This document shows positions 57,292 through 64,000 of a stretch of 64,000 bases of DNA, in pieces. Made by a program: the position numbers and the translations under genes. The notes below the pieces were generated by a model. That model saw nothing but the letters and a program-made list of their open reading frames with translations, was not told the origin of the DNA and did no database searches. Every line of letters starts with the position of its first letter. Positions within the stretch are counted from its first letter, which is position 1. This DNA is from Icerya purchasi (lineage: Eukaryota; Arthropoda; Insecta; Hemiptera; Monophlebidae), in contig CM077116.1 in NCBI GenBank assembly GCA_039619475.1, positions 275,032,758 to 275,096,757 on the forward strand, written 5' to 3'.

Positions 57292-57310
57292 TCTGACTGC
57301 CCCTAACCCC
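57292..57310 (-). repeat. Right TIR of the Mutator-like element
   Basis: TCTGACTGCCCCTAACCCC, complement of the left TIR with one mismatch. Confidence 0.8.
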
Positions 57311-57313
57311 TTA

Positions 57314-58689
57314 AGCAAGCTAAAGTCAAGAAGAAAATTATTTGCTAAGTCAGTTTTGCTAAAAAAGAGCTGAAGTCTGTTACTACCCGTTCGAGAAATT
57401 TCTGTAATAGATCTAGTTGTGTTATGAAAAATTTTAGAAACGGCAACGAGAAATGTAGATTACATCTATGACGATCGGAAAGCAATCGCAGTAAAACTCT
57501 TTGGGAAAAAGAACACAGTCAGAATTCATGGGGCTGGGCGGAGAACAACTATTAAATGAAGAGGAAGAATTGGAACGTGATAATTTCTCTTTAGGTTGCA
57601 GAGACTGAAATGGTAATAGGGGGAGTTAGAAGTTTTCAGTTCGCATTAGAATCATTATCTAAACGTCAAACTGTCCTTTTTGGAAGAAGAAGGAGTTGAG
57701 TTCTTAGGCGAATTAGAAGAGGCTGGAGTTTGGCCTCCCCTTGGAGCACTCATTGAATGACGCACCTCCTACTAAAGTGAGAGGAGCCGAAAGAGAAAAA
57801 AAATTAAAATAATAAACAAATGCGTAAAACTGAACAAATAAACAATAGCGCTGTACAATCTAGAGAAAAATATCGCACGCAATAATAACGGCAGCAGTAA
57901 AATTAACGATAGAAACGCAAAACCTTGTCAGATAAAAAGGGGAAAGATATCAACGAATTGATGAACGCTGCAACACAACTTTATCACATTGAATTCAAAC
58001 AAGAGAAGATAGGTAAATAGAACGATTCATTATGAGATTAATAATAAAGAAAGACAATTGAACTAGAATGTTAATTGTTGACCTTTTTTCTCTTTGAAAC
58101 TTGGCAACGGCATATTATCAAACGCATAGAAAACATCAATAGAAGTTAAGGTGTAATGCTTTTGAATGAAGGTTTTATACATATTGGAAACAAAAAGTCG
58201 AATACAATCAGGAGGGCCACTATCAGGTCGATAGCCAATGACACTTTATGGGAAAACATTATTATGTTTCAGTCGCAAAACAAGGTGCCTGTTCAACATA
58301 TTTTCAAATAGTTTTCTGATTCAGGATGTCAAGGAAATCGGGTGTAAGTAAGAACTTATTTCGGGAATGAGAATATTTTCCAGTAGGCTGGAGCAATGCC
58401 GCTGGAAATGAAGGCATTTAAAAACGTTATTATTAAGATAGTCGGTTCGCATCGCATCCGGTCTCGTATCGTATTCGCTACAACGGTTCTGCCGGTGCTG
58501 TGGACATTCCAAACTAATAGTAAAGTAACACTCGCTCGCTGATAAGAATCCGATTACAATTGTCTCTGGTTAGTCTGTCTTATTTATTTATCTTCGATTT
58601 ACGTTACACTAATCACCTCCGAATAGAATCGAATTCTTAGCTGTCGTACTTAACGGTGTTACCAGTTAGGAAATGTTAAATTTTCGGAC
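57314..58689. other. No recognised gene
   Basis: AT-rich sequence flanking the Mutator-like element. No coding or repeat signal recognised. Confidence 0.45.
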
Positions 58690-58721
58690 TTCTATCGTAA
58701 CTGGCTAGGATACGGGTTTCA

Positions 58722-59826
58722 ATGGCTATCCGACAGTTATTAGGTTCCACTATTTTACCTTTTTTGGTAGACTTAAGACCTAAACTTGGAGCTAAAGGCA
58801 CAAAATATGATGGAATTAAGAAAACGATTACGGACCTTGTGTCAGAAATTAACACAGCGTTAGCTGAAGACGTCAACCCAGTTAGTTCGAGCATAGACAT
58901 GAATGAAATTACTAAAGTAATTCATGAAACAATTTATCCCGTTTTAAAAAGATTCGAAACAAAAAATAAACCGAGTTATTCGCAAATAACTAAAAATGAT
59001 ACCAAAAAAAAATATTACTTCAATTCAGAAATCGAAACTGGACAAAACTATTAAAATCTCCATTTCCGATGATTCTGAGAAATTAGATAAACTGAATAAT
59101 ATCGCTCCGGGTAGTAAAACCTCTTCTGAATTAGTAGAAAAGGTATTTAAACAAGCTATCAAGCCTAAGGATCTTAAAGACATGCCTATTTTCACACGTA
59201 AAAAGGATAGTTTGATGATAAAATCCACTAACGAAGACAAGGAAACAATTATAAACCGCTTGAATAATATTGCTGATAAAGATACATTTACCTTTTCAGA
59301 ACCGGCAAAAAGAATGCCTTACATTAAAATAACAGGGTTACCTTTTTCCTTTCGTTCTTATGATTCTGACCAAGTCAAAAACGAAATTCTTACTTCAATT
59401 CACCAATATACTAACCTCTCAATCGATCGGAACGCTTACGTCAAAATTATCAAGAAGCAAAGGAAAGAAAATACTTACTCGGAAGCGATTGTTCAGGTAT
59501 CACCGGATGTATACAATTATCTAATTAAAGATGGATTTGTTCCTGTAGAATGGCGCTTATGTCGGGTCTACAAACATATTGATATTACCCAATGTTATTC
59601 ATGTGGAGGCTTCGGGCATAGAGCTCGGCATTGCAAACTGGATAATGAAGAAAGAGGTAAAATTAAGGAAATCATTGATCGTGGACATTGTCCAAACTGT
59701 CACTTTTCAAATGTAGAAAGAAAAACGAACTTCAGTCTGGACCATAAGTATTACCAGCTTAACAAATGCGAAACTGCGAAAAGAATTCATTCAATTTTAG
59801 ATAACAACACTTGTTATGGAGAATAA
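58722..59826 (+). pseudogene. R1-clade ORF1 (gag), one frameshift
   Basis: 58722-59054 holds the N-terminus (LDL-like VDLRPKLGAKGTKYDGIK, then NEITKVIHETIYPVL). The remainder is in the next frame from about 58996 to 59826. The shift falls near a 9-A run at about 59003-59011. The C-terminal half shows an RRM-like core (MPYIKITGLPFSF) and Cys/His knuckles CYSCGGFGHRARHC and CPNCHF.(…)H...C. The protein would bind the element RNA. Apart from the shift it is complete, so a sequencing or assembly error is possible. Confidence 0.8.
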
Positions 59827-62021
59827 TAATTTCGATTTCCTCTCTGTAATGCAATTAAACCTACATCATTCACGTGCTGGTAATAATTTGCTACACTTCG
59901 ATTTATTGAAGGATAACAAAGATATTGTGTGTATCTCAGAACCGTATCTTATTCAAAAGGTAATCCCAGATATTACCAATGCTTATACTCAAACTACAAA
60001 GCAGTTCGTGTCAATTTTAGTTAACTCAGCATTACCATTTAAAGAGGTAGAATTCTTCGAACGTTGCGAATATATCGTGGCAGTTCAATTGGAAGAAATT
60101 TTTATTATCTCCTGTTACTTTCCGCCTTCACAAGATCTAACTAACTTCTTAGATTTGTTATCGCAATTTATTACTTTCCACCAGAAGAAATCGATTATCT
60201 TATGCGGTGACTTTAATGTCCGAAATAAGATCTGGGACAGTCGGGCTTTTCACTCGAGAAGATCTAACATTTTTGAACAATTTATTCTTAGTAATAATCT
60301 TTTTGTCGCCAATGAACGAGATGAAATTACTTTTTCTAACGCCAATGGTTTCAGCGTTATTGACTTGACTTTGATCCACGGTCGACCTAACGTAATCAGT
60401 GACTGGAAGGTAGATAATAAAGCAATTTATTCAGACCACAGTCCGATTCAGTTTAAATTATCAGTAAAAATGAATATTATTAATAGCTTAACGCATCGCA
60501 TTATAAATTATAAGAAATTCAATAAAATCGTTGTAGAACATTCGCACTTAAACTACGATTTTAAAACTGCTAATGATTCCCACCAACTGAAAATAATGTT
60601 AGAAAATTTCCGTAACACACTTCATGATATTATTAGTAGCAGCACTGAAACGATTCAATTAAATAGGAATTCGTGGTGGAATATTAATTTAGAGATTTTA
60701 CGAATAATTCTAAGGAAATTGCGCAAACGGGTTCAACGCTCACACAAGCGGGGAGCTAATGATCACAATGCGCGCCTGGTTATGAATTTGGTACGAAAAA
60801 TTTTTAATAAAGAAATGCGAAACGCGAAAACCAAAAATTGGAAAAAATTTTGTCCCGATTCGAAACTATGGGGCCTTCCTTACAAGACTATTTTCAAAAA
60901 TAAACGCCAGTTACAGATTCCTTCGTATTTTTTAGATCAGAATAATCAAAAAAAATTTTCGATAAGGATTCAAAGATAAAGGCCCTTCTTGATCATTTTT
61001 ATCAAGTAAACTCAAACACAAATGGGGACGAAACCTTCTCATACAAGTTGCAAGAATTCCAGAGATTTAACCTTAGCGGCTTTAGTTTTAACAGCGAACT
61101 ATTTATTTCCAAAGCGGAAATTAAGGATATTCTTCGCCGGACTAAAAATAAAGCTCCTGACTTAGACCAGCTGACGAATAAATGTTTGAAGATCTTGAAT
61201 TTCCACTATCCTAATTTACTTCAGAGCTTATTCATCGCTCTGTTGAGGTTCGGAGTCTTCCCGGAAGCCTGGCGAGCAGGAAGGACAGTTTTTGTGCTAA
61301 AACCCGGACGTAGTCCTAGTCTTCCATCTTCGTACAGACCGATTGTCTTGTTAAGCGCTTTAGCCAAGGTGTTTGAATATGTTTTGTTGAATCGTATACT
61401 GCCGGTTTTACCTCACGATGACCGGCAATTTAGATTTACTAAGTCCCGTTCCACGGCAACGCTTTTTGGCGAATTATCTAAGCAAATTGAGCGTGCGTTA
61501 AGTAAACAGACTGCGATCGGCCTGCTGACGTTGGATATTAAAGGCGCCTTTGATAACTGTTCGTGGCCAGTCTTATTCCACAAAATTAGAGCACTCAGGC
61601 TCGATTATAGAATAATCTCAATTTTAAGACAATACTTAAATTCCAGAACTATTCAATTTATTTACGAACATCAAACATATTTTCGAAATGTTACTCGCGG
61701 ATGCCCGCAAGGATCGATTTTGGGCCCGATTTTTTGGAATTTGTATATTTCAGACTTATCGTTGATGGAGTTCCCGTCGGCAGTAACCAGATATTTCTAT
61801 GCAGATGATCTAGCATTCGCGGTCACTTCTAACCATCGTCCCTCCATTTGTAAATACTTCAAGATTACAATCAACAATATTTTAACCTATATGGAAAAAC
61901 ATCTTCTACAGTTGGACGAAAACAAGACTAATTTATTAATCATGCACAGAAAACGAAAAAGGGACTACTACAATTCGCTACATCTCTCTATACCGAACTT
62001 TAAAATGAATATCGTCGAACC
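59816..62021 (+). pseudogene. R1-clade ORF2 (endonuclease and RT), one frameshift, 3' end replaced
   Basis: 59816-60979: endonuclease with VMQLNLHHSRAGNNLL, VCISEPYLI, IILCGDFNVRNKIWDS and IYSDHSPIQF. The frame shifts at an 8-A run near 60950. The RT follows to about 62021: KAPDLDQLTNKCLKI, SYRPIVLLSALAKVFEYVL, motif A TLDIKGAFDNCSW, RGCPQGSILGPIFW, RYFYADDLAFAV and QLDENKTNLLIMHRKRK. Catalytic residues are intact. QLNLHH, DIKGAFDN and RGCPQGS are R1-clade hallmarks. After MNIVE the reading changes to sequence without family resemblance until a stop at 62223, so thumb and Cys/His end are lost. Confidence 0.85.
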
Positions 62022-62470
62022 CATAAAAGGTAATCTCAGCTATCAACAGAAATGCCGGAATCGTAGAACCCTCAGAGGATGTTATTTCTGTTTATGGATC
62101 CACATTTGTGTAGATTATCTCGAAACCCCATGTATTTTATTCGCAACGAATGGTTCATTATTTGATGATTTGTATAATTATTGTTTTTATAAAGCGTTTC
62201 CAAGTCTTGTCTCTTTAATTTAAATTTTTATACCTCTCTACGAGTAGCGGAGTTTTTTTTTAATATTCCGTACGTATAATTTTTACCAATGTTATCATTA
62301 ACGGTCGATAAATATTAGAAATTAAAAAGTAGGAATTTAAAAAAGAAAAAAATGGTTCCTTTACGAAATTCCCGGTTTTTTTTTTGTTTTAAATAACCAC
62401 TTGTTAGGATTCTGCGCGTTTAGACGAAAAATTAATCATATAGAAGAATTAATAATGTGACGTGAATAAT
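62022..62470. other. Non-family sequence downstream of the R1 break
   Basis: An open frame continues from the LINE to 62223 but shows no LINE similarity. The rest is AT-rich. Confidence 0.4.
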
Positions 62471-62920
62471 AAAATAATAAAATGTTTTTTTACAAAAAAT
62501 AAATACCGATACTTGAAGATTTATTATAAAAATTTAATAAAAATGCACTAAAATGTAAAAAAATTCTCGATAATAAAATATATATCAGAGTGGTTTAAGG
62601 TGATATCGTGATTCTTATACAACACTGATACCTTAATTAGAGTAGGATTCTAATTGCATATTACAATATCTAGGAACAATTTAATGAACATTTAATGCAG
62701 TTCTTAATTCTTATTTTAATATGAATTTGATACCGACTCTAATTAAGGTATCAGCGTTGTATAAGAATTACGATAATATCACCTTAAGCTATACCATTCT
62801 GATATATATTTTCTTATCGGGAATAATTAATTTTTTACTTTTTAGTACATTTCTATTAAATTTTTATAATAAACCTTGTAGTCGGTATTTATTTTTTGTA
62901 AAAAAACATTTTATTATAAT
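62471..62920. repeat. Long inverted repeat (about 175-185-bp arms, 92-nt loop)
   Basis: The left arm (62471-62643) and right arm (62736-62920) are reverse complements over nearly their whole length, with small gaps and scattered mismatches. Shared blocks are ATGTTTTTTTACAAAAAATA, AATATATATCAGA and GATACCTTAATTAGAGT, each found inverted on the other side. A transcript would fold into a long hairpin. No coding sequence is recognised in it. Confidence 0.85.
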
Positions 62921-64000
62921 TCAGCAGAACGGTAATGGTAAGATTTTTCATTTACTATGATCAACTATTGTATTTCTTATTATCATTCGTTTATCTGAAA
63001 TGTTATGTTCTTTCTTCCTGTAACCGCACTTTTAGAATCTTATAATTTATCTATAACGCTTTGTTGTTTCGCTTTTTTTTACCCCCCTTGGGTTTTCTAC
63101 CAAAGAGCATTAGCCCAGCAAAAAGGAATAGACGCATGGAATAGCATAGAAATTATATTTTTATTTTATCGACAATGGAATCAAGAAACCTAGAACAGGA
63201 ACAACTGAGTGAATAGGTAGAGAAAGAACGTAAGAGGCGTTGAAAGGAGTAGAAATACCAATCTTTAAAAGATGATAATAAAGTAATTCACGCTCGTGAG
63301 ATAAACCAGAACACTCGAAGAGCACGTGATTCGCAGCTCAAACATACTGGGAACCTTCAGGATCCAATGAACAAAAGGGAGATGCAGCCAAGGAAAAGCG
63401 ATTTAGAGAAGAAGGGTTGTTCCGTTAATTCGACCGATTGCGTCGCTTAGCAGATAAAACCAAAGCCAGCGGTAGTGCACGTCGCTTATCGCGGCTCGAT
63501 TTTATCTCGATCGACGCACGCCGTGTCATGTCTTCAAAAATAAATATTGAAAAAAAAAAAACGAAGCTAAATCTAACCCGACGGTGAAACCAATCATGAA
63601 TGAAAAGCATCCAAAAAGACTTGAACTTTCCAAAGCGTCAATCTCCCGCATTATTAAGAGCAACTCAAATACTACTGGTCAAATCTTAATCAAATTTAAA
63701 TGGGACTACATGAAAAGCGCCGGTTTTCAAATAAAAGAAGAATCATCAAAATCGGTTCATCTAGAAGTAAGTTCTGATTAAACACACATAAAAAAAAAAA
63801 AAAAAAAAAAAAAATAAAAAAATATAGTCGAATTGAGAACCTCCTTCTTTTTTTGAAGTCCGTTAAAAACAGTTAAACGCGAAATAATGTAAATTTAATT
63901 ATAAACACCTACTACAGAAAAAAGGGATATTTTTAAACAATCTAAACATATATTGTTCTCATCAACCAATCTAAATCTAAGTATGTTATTAATTTTTTAT
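62921..64000. other. No recognised gene; A-rich tract and a small ORF
   Basis: A 65-codon frame at 63584-63781 (KRLELSKASISRIIKSN) ends just before a 24-base A-run at about 63790-63814, so this could be a retrocopied 3' end. No family recognised. The block GAACCTCC-TTCTTTTTTTGAAG near 63837-63860 resembles a common insect repeat terminus with a small hairpin. Confidence 0.35.

Larger units (their letters stand above)
54575..57313 (-). mobile_element. Mutator-like (Phantom-type) DNA transposon, nearly complete
   Basis: Terminal inverted repeats GGGGTTAAGGGCAGTCAGA (54578) and, on the opposite strand, GGGGTTAGGGGCAGTCAGA (57310-57292) differ at one position. They enclose 2.7 kb with one transposase gene on the minus strand and AT-rich flanks. 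A matching 8-11-bp target duplication was not found beside the TIRs. Within the left flank there is a poly(T)-poly(G) junction at about 54970-55003. Confidence 0.8.
58690..62021 (+). mobile_element. R1-clade LINE with ORF1 and most of ORF2
   Basis: ORF1 and ORF2 overlap by 11 bp (59816-59826). The two frame breaks lie close to A-homopolymers. At 62021-62022 similarity to the sister copy at 37.7-38.9 kb stops abruptly, so the C-terminus and 3' UTR are replaced by unrelated sequence. No A-tail or target duplication is seen. Confidence 0.8.

Noticed and set aside
63290..63420. Possible LINE C-terminal fragment
   Set aside because: No frame gave the Cys/His knuckle or other LINE motifs.

Overview
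This is a very AT-rich, intron-containing, transposon-saturated stretch of animal nuclear DNA, almost certainly from an insect. The evidence is the mixture of element types: Jockey-, R1-, RTE-, CR1- and I-like LINEs, a Penelope-like fragment, piggyBac-, hAT- and Mutator-type DNA transposons, hAT-type MITEs and a tRNA-headed SINE. There is also a split gene of the neprilysin (M13) family. There are no bacterial-type operons, ribosome binding sites, rRNA genes or CRISPR arrays. The species cannot be named from the sequence alone.

Layout, left to right. 1-670: 5' end of a piggyBac-like element running off the left edge. 671-1260: decayed ZMYM1-like hAT transposase. 1541-1962: hAT-type MITE. 2038-2541: LINE C-terminus. 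3160-4125: PBS-like 51-bp repeat, (TA)n, and a gag-like ORF with a 202-bp tandem duplication. 4319-5851: two phase-compatible exons of an M13 (neprilysin-like) gene, the only host-gene-like coding DNA recognised. 6240-7025: two LINE tails. 7545-10145: decayed LINE with gag and RNase H. 10610-11965: internally deleted Jockey-like copy. 11966-18480: mostly non-coding, holding a textbook hAT MITE (15531-15924), a 36-nt poly(A) and a hammerhead-like motif. 18590-23006: nearly complete but catalytically mutated Jockey-like LINE. 23007-27388: LINE RNase H and tail fragments in both orientations. 28190-34935: an RTE element (minus) apparently split by a Jockey-like LINE (plus) whose ORF2 is open for 889 codons. 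35139-36776: Penelope-like fragment and a hAT-type MITE carrying a nested LINE tail. 36929-41110: Jockey-like LINE (minus) split by a 5'-truncated R1-clade LINE with a 13-bp target-site duplication. 41541-42201: hAT-type MITE. 42950-46020: CR1-like LINE (minus). 46027-46500: SINE. 47520-51374: RTE tail, Jockey-like LINE (plus) and R1-like RT fragment (minus). 51375-51890: second copy of the 41.5-kb MITE. 54575-57313: near-complete Mutator-like (Phantom-type) DNA transposon. 58690-62021: R1-clade LINE with both ORFs, closely related to the copy at 37.7-38.9 kb. 62471-62920: long inverted repeat able to form a hairpin.

The genes do not act as a pathway. They are mostly independent parasites. 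LINE ORF1/ORF2 pairs would supply RNA-binding gag proteins and endonuclease/reverse transcriptases, the DNA transposases would mobilise elements with matching ends, and MITEs and SINEs would depend on enzymes encoded elsewhere. Nesting gives relative ages: the Jockey-like copy at 37-41 kb predates the R1 insertion in it, the RTE at 31.5-34.9 kb probably predates the Jockey-like LINE beside it, and the MITE at 36 kb predates the LINE tail in it. All family names are from motif recognition by eye; clade assignments need a phylogeny.
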